From: Lutibacter sp.
GTDB taxonomy: Bacteria > Bacteroidota > Bacteroidia > Flavobacteriales > Flavobacteriaceae
Length of the DNA: 9,093 nucleotides
Assembly: GCA_021647265.1 (NCBI GenBank)
Contig: JAKIVA010000074.1
Coordinates: 1 to 9,093 of the forward strand
Direction of reading: 5' to 3'
Shown here: positions 1 through 5,864 of the stretch, piece by piece
Position numbering within the stretch: position 1 is the stretch's first letter
Layout of the letters: each line of letters opens with the position of its first letter
The notes under the pieces: model-generated
What the model saw: only the letters and a program-made list of their open reading frames with translations
Databases searched by the model: none
Told to the model about the DNA's origin: nothing
Made by a program: the position numbers and the translations under genes

Positions 1-260
1 AAAAAGTACAGTTTAACCCTCTAAAGAGAGTTTTTATTTTTTAATTATTGGAATTTTAAATTAAAAATCAGTGAGAAAAAAATAACAGAAATTATTAAAA
101 AAAAAATCGCCTAAAAATTACTTTTTAAACGACCTCTTTTTTGTAATACAAAATAATCCTTCTTTTATCCTTCCAAAAAAATAAATATCCATCTATTTTT
201 TTCTACGTGCAAGTCTAACACAACCCTCCACCAAACCCATTACTTATTAACAATTATTTA
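1..260. other. Non-coding AT-rich region
   Basis: I see no gene here on either strand: every frame is broken by frequent stops. The region is very A/T rich apart from a C-rich patch at about 205-240. A short CTCT/AGAG stem (19-22 with 27-30) followed by a T-rich run at 31-42 could be the end of a terminator for a gene left of the window, but the stem is only 4 bp and this is weak. The recognisable control sites all lie to the right of this stretch. Confidence 0.5.
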
Positions 261-266
261 TTATAT

Positions 267-280
267 GTAACAATTGTTAC
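267..280. promoter_or_regulatory. GTAAC-N4-GTTAC palindrome upstream of the ferredoxin operon
   Basis: The sequence GTAACAATTGTTAC is a perfect 14-bp palindrome. It is centred 43 bp upstream of the centre of the FNR-like box at 311-322, so at about -86 relative to the inferred transcription start. The same 5-4-5 motif occurs before two other units in this window (4812-4825 and 7793-7806). The half-site geometry is that of Crp/Fnr-family operators, so a second regulator of that superfamily is a reasonable inference. The actual protein is unknown. Confidence 0.6.
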
Positions 281-310
281 TGTAAAGAATAATTACGTAT
301 TAGCATTTTA

Positions 311-353
311 TGATAATTATCAGTTTTTTCAAAACAGACAGTTTATAATTTTA
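311..353 (+). promoter_or_regulatory. FNR-like box and -7 element, promoter of the ferredoxin operon
   Basis: The box TGATAATTATCA (311-322) is a perfect TGAT-N4-ATCA palindrome. The -7 element TAATTTTA (346-353) matches the Bacteroidetes consensus TAnnTTTG at seven of eight positions. The box centre is 29.5 bp upstream of the first base of the -7 element, which puts the box near -42 of a start at about 360, the class II activator position. The leader to the ATG at 415 would be about 55 nt. Identical spacing in three further promoters of the window supports the call. Activation by an FNR-type regulator under low oxygen is inferred. Confidence 0.72.
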
Positions 354-414
354 TATGGAATTACTAAATAAATCTATTGAATTTTAGTAATAAAATAAAA
401 AATTTAGGGTTATT

Positions 415-1422
415 ATGGAAAATCACAAAACCAACGAAAAAAGCAACAAAAGCAGACGTAAATTTATCAAATTAGGGCTAATGTCAAGTGTAACAGTTGT
501 TACTGGAATTGGCATAGCTTCAAATATTACTTCAGAAGAAAAAAAAATTAGTTCTGAAGTAAAAAATGAAAGCTCAGGTGAAAAAATAAGACTCCTAACT
601 CCCGAAGGTAAAATAGTTGAAGTAAACGAAACAAACATAAACAACTATCCAGAAGCACTAATAACCCCTGAAGAATCTAGAAAAGGGATTCCAGACAGGA
701 AATTTGTAATGGTTATAGATTTGGCAAAATGTAAAAACGCTAGAAGTTGTGTTGAAGCCTGTCAAAAAGCTCACCAGCTAGATTTCAATGAAGAATTTAT
801 AAAAATTCAATTAATAAAAAATAACGATGAATCTTGTAATTACTGGTTCCCTAAACCTTGTTTTCATTGTGATGAACCTCCTTGTGTTACAGTTTGCCCT
901 ACTGGTGCAACATTTAAAAGAGATGACAATATTGTTTTAGTAGATGCTGAACGCTGTATTGGTTGTAAATTTTGTGTAACAAGTTGCCCTTACTCTGCCA
1001 GAATATTTAACTGGGGACACAAAGATAAATTTGATAATAAAGAAATACCATATTCTCCTGAAACCAGCGTCCCAGCATCCGAAGGAACCATCATGAAATG
1101 TGATTTTTGTCCAGATATGCTTAGGCAAGGTAAATTACCACACTGCGCAAAAGCCTGCCCAATGGGAGTTATTTATTTTGGTGATAAAAATGAAGATATT
1201 GTAACAAACGGTGAAGAAACTGTTCGATTTTCTCAATTAATAAAAGATCGTGGAGGCTATAGACACCTTGAACACCTTGGCACCAAACCAAATGTGTATT
1301 ACCTACCAGCTGTTAACAGCCAGTTCCCTCTAGAACGTGGCTTTAATATAGATGAAGATATTCTTGAGCGTTACAAAAATGTTGATGTTGTAGAAGATTT
1401 TATAAAGAAAAACAAAGTTTAA
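415..1422 (+). CDS. Tat-exported 4Fe-4S ferredoxin-type subunit, NrfC-like
   Basis: This is a periplasmic iron-sulfur electron carrier of the NrfC/PsrB/ActB/DmsB ferredoxin family, expected to dock on the NrfD-like quinol oxidase encoded next. A twin-arginine signal is visible (SRRKFIK, residues 13-19, then a hydrophobic stretch to about 36). Cluster motifs follow: CX5CX3C at residues 106-116, CX2CX4CX3CP at 149-161, CX2CX2CX3CP at 181-191, and CX2CX11CX3CP at 229-248. The first motif has alanine at residue 109 where the second cysteine of a normal CX2CX2CX3C would be, so that cluster may be absent, altered or ligated differently. The remaining three are complete. The length, 335 residues, exceeds a typical NrfC because of a linker at about 37-95 between the signal and the ferredoxin core. 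The gene is first in a five-gene operon, 18 nt ahead of the next. A GTAAC-N4-GTTAC palindrome lies inside its signal-peptide codons. Confidence 0.9.
   Translation: MENHKTNEKSNKSRRKFIKLGLMSSVTVVTGIGIASNITSEEKKISSEVKNESSGEKIRLLTPEGKIVEVNETNINNYPEALITPEESRKGIPDRKFVMVIDLAKCKNARSCVEACQKAHQLDFNEEFIKIQLIKNNDESCNYWFPKPCFHCDEPPCVTVCPTGATFKRDDNIVLVDAERCIGCKFCVTSCPYSARIFNWGHKDKFDNKEIPYSPETSVPASEGTIMKCDFCPDMLRQGKLPHCAKACPMGVIYFGDKNEDIVTNGEETVRFSQLIKDRGGYRHLEHLGTKPNVYYLPAVNSQFPLERGFNIDEDILERYKNVDVVEDFIKKNKV
490..503. promoter_or_regulatory. GTAAC-N4-GTTAC palindrome inside the ferredoxin gene
   Basis: GTAACAGTTGTTAC matches the motif found upstream of three units in this window but lies inside codons 26-30 of the ferredoxin gene, about 130 nt beyond the inferred transcription start. 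It could be an intragenic operator that pairs with the site at 267-280 by looping, or a coincidence of Val/Thr codons. Function is unproven. Confidence 0.3.
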
Positions 1423-1440
1423 CCAAAGCAACTCTTACAT

Positions 1441-2796
1441 ATGGATTATTTAGACAAAAGAAAAAGAGAATTGATTAAAGAATTTTCCCCAACATTAGAA
1501 ACATATAGTTTTTCTTATAAATTATGGGTGGCAATATTGCTAATCATTATTTCTGTAGGTCTATATGCATTTATTCTTCAATTAATAAATGGTCATATAA
1601 TTACGGGAATGAGAGACAATGTTGTTTGGGGTATTTATATCATAAATTTTATATTTTTTGTTGGAATAAGTTATTCTGGAGCATTTATTGCAGGAATATT
1701 ACACTTTTTTAAAACACCTTGGAAAAACTCAATTTTAAGAATTGTAGAAATTATTACTGTTTTATCTCTAATAGTTGGGCCAATTTTTATCTTACTTTGT
1801 ATTGGAAGATTAGACCGATTACACTATTTGTTTATGTACCCTAGAATTCAGTCACCTATTACCTGGGATATTATAGCAATAATGACAGATCTTGTTGGGT
1901 GCTTCATCTATTTATACTTAACATTTATCCCTGATTTTGCACTATTGAGAGACGCTAAAGAATTAAAAGTTCCTAATTGGCAAAAAAAAGTATATAATTT
2001 TTTGGCTATTGGATATCATGACACAAAATCGCAACGAGAAAAACTAGATAAAATTACCAGAATAATGTCAACAATGATTATAGCAATGGCTGTAGTTGCC
2101 TACACAGTACTTGCCTGGATTTTTAGTTTAACATTGCAACCTGGGTGGAATAGCACCATATTTGCTCCTTATTTTATAATCGCAGGATTGTACTCTGGGG
2201 TTGGTGTAATCATCATTTCAATGTACGTTGTTAGAAAAACGCTGAAATTAGAACGATACATTAGAAAAATTCACTTCATTGGTGCAGGAATTGTATTGCT
2301 TGTGATATCCTTATTGTTTGGCTATTTTACTTTTAGCGAATATTTCTCAAAATGGTTTAGTCACAAAACACCAGATGAAGCATTATTAGACACACTATTT
2401 AGTAGGTATTTTTGGGAATTTATTTTCGCAAATTACATTGGAGTTATTGTGCCAATAATAATCTTATTCTTTAAAAAAATTAGAACTATTAAGTCTATCA
2501 CATTTGCGGCAACAGTAGCTGTAATGGGCTTATGGCTAAATAGATACTTAATTGTAATTCCAACTTTAGAAACTCCCTATTTACCTATTCAAGATACAAG
2601 ACCCGAGTTTATTTTTTACACTGCTACCTGGATTGAATGGGCATTAAGTTTTGCAGGAGTAGCAGCATTTCTTTTATTTTTTACACTCATTGTGAAATTT
2701 GTACCAATAATTCCAATTTCAGGAATTATAAACCAAGAAAGAAACCTTAAAAAATCAAAAAAGAAGGAAGCAAAATTAAAATCTAAACTTGCTTAA
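1441..2796 (+). CDS. nrfD: NrfD/ActC/QrcD-type integral membrane quinol oxidoreductase subunit
   Basis: This is an inner-membrane protein of the NrfD/PsrC superfamily, which exchanges electrons between the menaquinone pool and a partner ferredoxin subunit. About ten hydrophobic helices can be placed, near residues 27-50, 62-86, 98-121, 140-164, 206-230, 238-262, 277-297, 326-344, 351-375 and 397-420. The ten-helix layout, the 451-residue length and motifs such as GRLDRLHYL (122-130), SPITWD (138-143), IPDFALLRD (163-171), LQPGWNSTIFAPYF (232-245) and LWLNRYLIVIP (364-374) resemble the ActC/QrcD branch more than the shorter eight-helix enterobacterial NrfD. No heme motif is present. The C-terminus is a lysine-rich cytoplasmic tail. 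The gene sits between the ferredoxin gene and a membrane-anchored secreted protein (12-nt gap), so the three probably form one complex. The symbol is family level only and does not claim nitrite reduction. Confidence 0.9.
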   Translation: MDYLDKRKRELIKEFSPTLETYSFSYKLWVAILLIIISVGLYAFILQLINGHIITGMRDNVVWGIYIINFIFFVGISYSGAFIAGILHFFKTPWKNSILRIVEIITVLSLIVGPIFILLCIGRLDRLHYLFMYPRIQSPITWDIIAIMTDLVGCFIYLYLTFIPDFALLRDAKELKVPNWQKKVYNFLAIGYHDTKSQREKLDKITRIMSTMIIAMAVVAYTVLAWIFSLTLQPGWNSTIFAPYFIIAGLYSGVGVIIISMYVVRKTLKLERYIRKIHFIGAGIVLLVISLLFGYFTFSEYFSKWFSHKTPDEALLDTLFSRYFWEFIFANYIGVIVPIIILFFKKIRTIKSITFAATVAVMGLWLNRYLIVIPTLETPYLPIQDTRPEFIFYTATWIEWALSFAGVAAFLLFFTLIVKFVPIIPISGIINQERNLKKSKKKEAKLKSKLA

Positions 2797-2808
2797 AAAA
2801 TTATAATT

Positions 2809-3705
2809 ATGAAAAAATTTCTATTTAAATATTTATTTATTGCTTCATTAGCAATTACTACAATTTTAAATTCAACATGTTTTGCTCAAAAAAATGATGC
2901 TGCTAATTATAGGATGTTATTTAATTTTAATACAATTAAACAAAGTGATAATACTCGTTTACTAGAAGTAAGTTTTATTGCAAAAAACAAAAAGAACAGA
3001 AAGGACAAAGTTCCTGTTTATAACGCTGAAATAAAATTTTTCAACACACTAAACGATGAAAAATTGCTGTTAGGCTCCGTAAAAACTTCAAAAAAAGGAA
3101 TCGCAAAATTAACAATACCTAAAAACCATAAATACCTGACTGATGAGAATGGGAATATTAATTTAAAGACTCAATTTGAAGAAACTAGCGCATTGGCCGA
3201 GCAAGTAGCAGAAATTACTGTTAAAGATTTACATCTAAACTTTAACTTAACTGAGATAGATAGTGTAAGATCAGTGCTTGTTACTGCTTATACTATCGAT
3301 AATTTTGGAAATAAAATTGCATCTGAGGATACTGAAATTAATTTTTACGTTCAAGGAATGCTTTCAAAAATGCCTATTCATGAAGAAGGGTTAATTAGTG
3401 ACGGTAAATACCAATTTGAATTTCCAACAGATATTCCAGGAGACATCAATGGAAATTTAACAGTTTACGCAATGGTTCTGGATAATGATGAATACTGGAA
3501 TGTAACTCAAAGTAATACCGTAAACTGGGGGATAACAAGTAAACAAATTAAGCAGGAAACAAATAAATTATGGACAGAAGCAGCTCCAATATGGATGTAT
3601 GTTGTACTAACTATTATGCTGGTTGGAGTTTGGGCAAATTATTTATACACAATACTATATTTATTTAAAATTAAAAAAGAAGGCTACAGTTTAAATAAAA
3701 ATTAA
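2809..3705 (+). CDS. Secreted, C-terminally membrane-anchored protein of unknown function
   Basis: I do not recognise a named family. The 298-residue product has a Sec signal peptide (residues 1-26, probable cut CFA|Q), a polar beta-rich body, and one C-terminal transmembrane helix at about 261-286 followed by a short basic tail. The body would therefore face the periplasm while tethered to the inner membrane. The segment at about 55-105 (a Val-Pro-Val-Tyr turn, then a strand pair ending in GIAKLTIP) reads like an immunoglobulin-like or carboxypeptidase-regulatory-like beta sandwich, and a second similar unit may cover about 140-235. There is no CXXCH and no cysteine cluster, so it is not itself a redox carrier. 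Its place between the NrfD-like gene (12 nt) and the monoheme cytochrome genes (48 nt) suggests a structural or docking subunit of the quinol-oxidising complex. That role is inference. Confidence 0.78.
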   Translation: MKKFLFKYLFIASLAITTILNSTCFAQKNDAANYRMLFNFNTIKQSDNTRLLEVSFIAKNKKNRKDKVPVYNAEIKFFNTLNDEKLLLGSVKTSKKGIAKLTIPKNHKYLTDENGNINLKTQFEETSALAEQVAEITVKDLHLNFNLTEIDSVRSVLVTAYTIDNFGNKIASEDTEINFYVQGMLSKMPIHEEGLISDGKYQFEFPTDIPGDINGNLTVYAMVLDNDEYWNVTQSNTVNWGITSKQIKQETNKLWTEAAPIWMYVVLTIMLVGVWANYLYTILYLFKIKKEGYSLNKN

Positions 3706-3753
3706 ACTATAGACACTCATTACTAATAAATTAAACAATTAAATTATCGAAAT

Positions 3754-4155
3754 ATGAAAACAGTAAAATTTTTAATGATTATCGGAATAGTAGGCTTCGG
3801 GCTTTTATCATTTAACAAAATAACTCAAGAAGAATGGAAAGTTCCTGAGAAATATGAAAAAATGAAAAACCCAACTGAAGCAAACGAAGGAAACTTAGCA
3901 ATTGGAAAAACGTTGTATGCTAAACATTGCAAATCATGTCATGGAAAAACAGGCTTAGGTGATGGCCCTAAAGGAGAGGATGTAGATGGTGATTTAGGAG
4001 ATTTTTCTACGAAAGAATTTCAAACTCAATCTGATGGGGCACTATTTTACAAAAGTTACTTTGGAAGAAATGATATGCCTAATTATGAAAAGAAAATCCC
4101 GAATAAAAATGACATGTGGAATATCATTCATTTTATAAGAACACTGGAGAAATAA
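3754..4155 (+). CDS. Monoheme cytochrome c, first of a tandem pair
   Basis: This is a small class I-type cytochrome c of 133 residues that would carry single electrons in the periplasm. It has an N-terminal hydrophobic signal or anchor (about residues 4-20) with no clear cut site, so it may stay tethered to the inner membrane. One heme motif, CKSCH, is at 59-63, followed by the GKTGLGDGPKG loop typical of the family. The likely sixth ligand is Met108 in DMPNY, and the C-terminal helix contains the DMWNIIHFIRTL signature. The next gene encodes an ungapped paralog of exactly the same length, about two thirds identical by eye. It is fourth in the ferredoxin/NrfD-like operon and is a natural acceptor for electrons leaving that complex. 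A heme-copper oxidase cytochrome domain is less likely because the protein is free-standing. Confidence 0.9.
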   Translation: MKTVKFLMIIGIVGFGLLSFNKITQEEWKVPEKYEKMKNPTEANEGNLAIGKTLYAKHCKSCHGKTGLGDGPKGEDVDGDLGDFSTKEFQTQSDGALFYKSYFGRNDMPNYEKKIPNKNDMWNIIHFIRTLEK

Positions 4156-4175
4156 ATTATTTAAAAACACACAAC

Positions 4176-4577
4176 ATGAAAACACTAAAATTTTTGTTAT
4201 TTATTGGTTTTGTAAGTTTTAGTTTTTACTCATTCAATCGATTTGAACAAGAGGAGTGGGTAATTCCTGAAAAGTACGTAAAAATGAAGAACCCTACTTA
4301 TGTAACTAAAGAAAATTTAGCAATTGGAAAGGCTCTATATACAAAACACTGTAAACCATGTCATGGAAAAACAGGTATAGGAGATGGCCCTAAAGGTATT
4401 GAGTTTGATAGTGATATTGGCGATTTTTCATCAAAAGAATTTCAAGCTGAATCAGAAGGAACAATATTTTACAAAAGCTATATAGGAAGAGATGATATGC
4501 CAAATTACGAGAAGAAAATACCTGACCCAATGGATATGTGGTTTATTGTAAACTATATGAGAACATTAGGAAAATAA
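4176..4577 (+). CDS. Monoheme cytochrome c, second of a tandem pair
   Basis: This is a paralog of the preceding cytochrome. Both are 133 residues and align without gaps when translation starts at 4176. An in-frame ATG at 4116 would add 20 residues lying inside the previous gene and would bury the signal peptide, so 4176 is preferred. It begins MKTLKFLLF, matching the N-terminus of the first copy. The heme motif is CKPCH at 59-63, the probable axial Met is Met108 in DMPNY, and the C-terminal helix is DMWFIVNYMRTL. The copies differ most in the signal region and at residues 42-46 and 117-119, while the heme loop and the Met loop are nearly unchanged. The intergenic gap is only 20 nt, so the two are co-transcribed. 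Different redox partners or potentials are possible but not shown. Confidence 0.9.
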   Translation: MKTLKFLLFIGFVSFSFYSFNRFEQEEWVIPEKYVKMKNPTYVTKENLAIGKALYTKHCKPCHGKTGIGDGPKGIEFDSDIGDFSSKEFQAESEGTIFYKSYIGRDDMPNYEKKIPDPMDMWFIVNYMRTLGK

Positions 4578-4592
4578 TCATACAATTAATCT

Positions 4593-4737
4593 AAAAAAAG
4601 AGGCTGTCTAAAAAGTGTCATTCTGAATGTAAATGAAGAATCTTCTTAAAATTAAACACTTGTATATCAAGATGTTGAGATTTTTCACTTTGTTCAAAAT
4701 GACAAGTGCAATTGCTTTTCAGACAGCCTCTTTTTTT
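4593..4737. repeat. Nested inverted repeat, probably a dispersed MITE- or REP-like element
   Basis: The ends are 23-bp inverted arms (4593-4615 and 4715-4737) matching at 22 of 23 positions, each with a seven-base A or T run outside and GAGGCTGTCT or its complement inside. Next inward, TGTCATTCTGAA (4616-4627) pairs with TTCAAAATGACA (4693-4704) at 11 of 12, and a weaker pairing involves GAAGAATCTT and GAGATTTTTC. The whole 145 bp can fold as one long hairpin. There is no ORF. The TGTCATTCTGAA / GAAGAATCT core resembles palindromic repeats that I recall as common in Flavobacteriia genomes. An imperfect 10-of-12 direct repeat flanks it (4578-4589 and 4741-4752), possibly a target duplication. 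Confidence 0.75.
4593..4737. terminator. Probable bidirectional intrinsic terminator formed by the repeat
   Basis: The long GC-containing stem ends in seven T at 4731-4737 when read on the + strand and, because the left arm starts with seven A, also in seven T on the - strand. It begins 15 bp after the stop of the second monoheme cytochrome and would separate that operon from the propeller/multiheme operon. Confidence 0.65.
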
Positions 4738-4757
4738 GTTTCATATAATTGAAAACA

Positions 4758-4800
4758 TGATATAAATCACTTCTTAGTTGAATAATAATCTATAAATTTG
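4758..4800 (+). promoter_or_regulatory. FNR-like box and -7 element, promoter of the propeller/multiheme operon
   Basis: The box TGATATAAATCA (4758-4769) is a TGAT-N4-ATCA palindrome, and TAAATTTG (4793-4800) is a full match to the Bacteroidetes -7 consensus. The centre-to-element distance is 29.5 bp, exactly as in the other three promoters, placing the box near -42 of a start at about 4807 and giving a leader of about 42 nt. No convincing -33 TTG lies at the usual 17-23 bp spacing, as expected for an activator-dependent promoter. Confidence 0.8.
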
Positions 4801-4811
4801 CAAGGTGCTAT

Positions 4812-4825
4812 GTAACAATAGTTAC
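4812..4825. promoter_or_regulatory. GTAAC-N4-GTTAC palindrome just downstream of the propeller-operon promoter
   Basis: GTAACAATAGTTAC has both conserved half-sites. It is centred about 12 bp after the inferred transcription start, within the untranslated leader, a position that would suit a repressor or roadblock rather than an activator. The other copies at 267-280 and 7793-7806 lie upstream of their promoters. Confidence 0.55.
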
Positions 4826-4848
4826 TTTATTTTATAAATATTATAATT

Positions 4849-5862
4849 ATGAACCCCTGCTTTAGAAATATTAAATTTGTAATAAGCTCCATTTTATTTA
4901 TTCTTTATTTTCAAAGTAATGCACAAAAAATCACTTCAATAAAAAACAGCACAACAGAAAGGTATCAAGTTAAATGGGTTAGCCAATTTCCAACAACAAA
5001 CAACAATGGTAAGGCTTTAAGAAAAAATCGATTTTTAAATTTTTTATTTGGAAGAAAAAATCTTCCTAAAATCACAAAGCCCCTTGCTATTATTGCTTCA
5101 GATTCTTCAAACTTTTTAATTTTGGATCAAGGAGCTGCTACCATTTTCAATATAGGAGACAACAAATTAAAGGTACCTAAAATATTAAAAAAGAAAAAAG
5201 AAAATTTTCCTTCTTTAGTGAGCTTATGTAAGCTTCCTTCAAATGAAATACTTTTTACTGATTCTCGTTTAAACAAAATATACCGTATGAATGAGAAGCA
5301 GAAAACATTGACTATTTTTAATGATTCGCTCTTACTTGAACAACCAACAGGAATAGCTTACTCAAAGGTATCAAATGAAATTTGGGTTATTGAAACCAAA
5401 GCTCATAAAATTTCAATACTAAATAAACAAGGTAACTTAATTAAAACAATAGGCAAAAGAGGTACCAAGCCGGGAGAATTTAATTTTCCTACATCAATTT
5501 GGATTAATAAACTTGGTAATGCCTATATTATTGACGCCATGAATTTTAGAGTCCAGGTATTCGATAAAAACGGAAAAGTGATTTCGGTTTTTGGTGAAGT
5601 TGGAAATGCTACTGGTTATTTTTCACGGCCAAAAGGCATTGCAACAGATTCACATGGAAATATTTATATTAGTGACGCCTTATTTCACACTGTGCAGGTT
5701 TTTGATATTTCAGGTAATTTTTTATACCAGTTTGGCAAACAAGGTAGAGGTCAAGGTGAATTTTGGATGCCTTCAGGAATTTATATAGATAATAAAGATT
5801 ATATTTATGTTGCTGACAGCTACAACTCAAGAATTCAAATATTTAAACTCCTTAAAATATAA
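4849..5862 (+). CDS. Secreted NHL-repeat six-bladed beta-propeller protein
   Basis: This is a periplasmic or surface beta-propeller of 337 residues with a Sec signal peptide (1-25, cut SNA|Q). Six blade-like repeats can be traced, at about residues 78-104, 121-148, 166-196, 212-243, 259-290 and 306-333. The last three have the classical NHL pattern: P-x-G/S-I, then G-N-x-Y-I-x-D, then N-R-V-Q-V-F-D. There is no heme motif and no enzyme signature, so a scaffold or protein-docking role is the safest reading. It starts its own unit and its stop is only 2 nt from the start of the twelve-heme cytochrome gene, so translational coupling and physical partnership are likely. NHL proteins are often encoded beside multiheme cytochromes in metal-reducing bacteria, but their function there is poorly known. 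The peptidyl-amidating or phosphatase propeller families are less likely because their catalytic domains are missing. Confidence 0.88.
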   Translation: MNPCFRNIKFVISSILFILYFQSNAQKITSIKNSTTERYQVKWVSQFPTTNNNGKALRKNRFLNFLFGRKNLPKITKPLAIIASDSSNFLILDQGAATIFNIGDNKLKVPKILKKKKENFPSLVSLCKLPSNEILFTDSRLNKIYRMNEKQKTLTIFNDSLLLEQPTGIAYSKVSNEIWVIETKAHKISILNKQGNLIKTIGKRGTKPGEFNFPTSIWINKLGNAYIIDAMNFRVQVFDKNGKVISVFGEVGNATGYFSRPKGIATDSHGNIYISDALFHTVQVFDISGNFLYQFGKQGRGQGEFWMPSGIYIDNKDYIYVADSYNSRIQIFKLLKI

Positions 5863-5864
5863 AA

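Noticed and set aside
193..240. 15-codon frame on the - strand in the C-rich patch
   Set aside because: It is too short, has a stop just upstream and no match to any family I know; probably chance.
423..644. Open frame of 73 codons on the - strand
   Set aside because: It lies wholly opposite the ferredoxin gene, is low-complexity (Ser/Leu/Phe-rich) and has no control signals.
937..1128. Open frame of 63 codons on the - strand
   Set aside because: It is antisense to the cysteine motifs of the ferredoxin gene, with no family resemblance or promoter.
1524..1712. Alternative-frame ORFs at 1524-1712, 5591-5788 and 6352-6549
   Set aside because: Each is contained in a well-supported gene in another frame and shows no recognisable domain or start signal.
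4116..4175. Upstream in-frame start for the second monoheme cytochrome
   Set aside because: It would overlap the first cytochrome and put 20 non-signal residues before the signal peptide; starting at 4176 gives an exact-length paralog.
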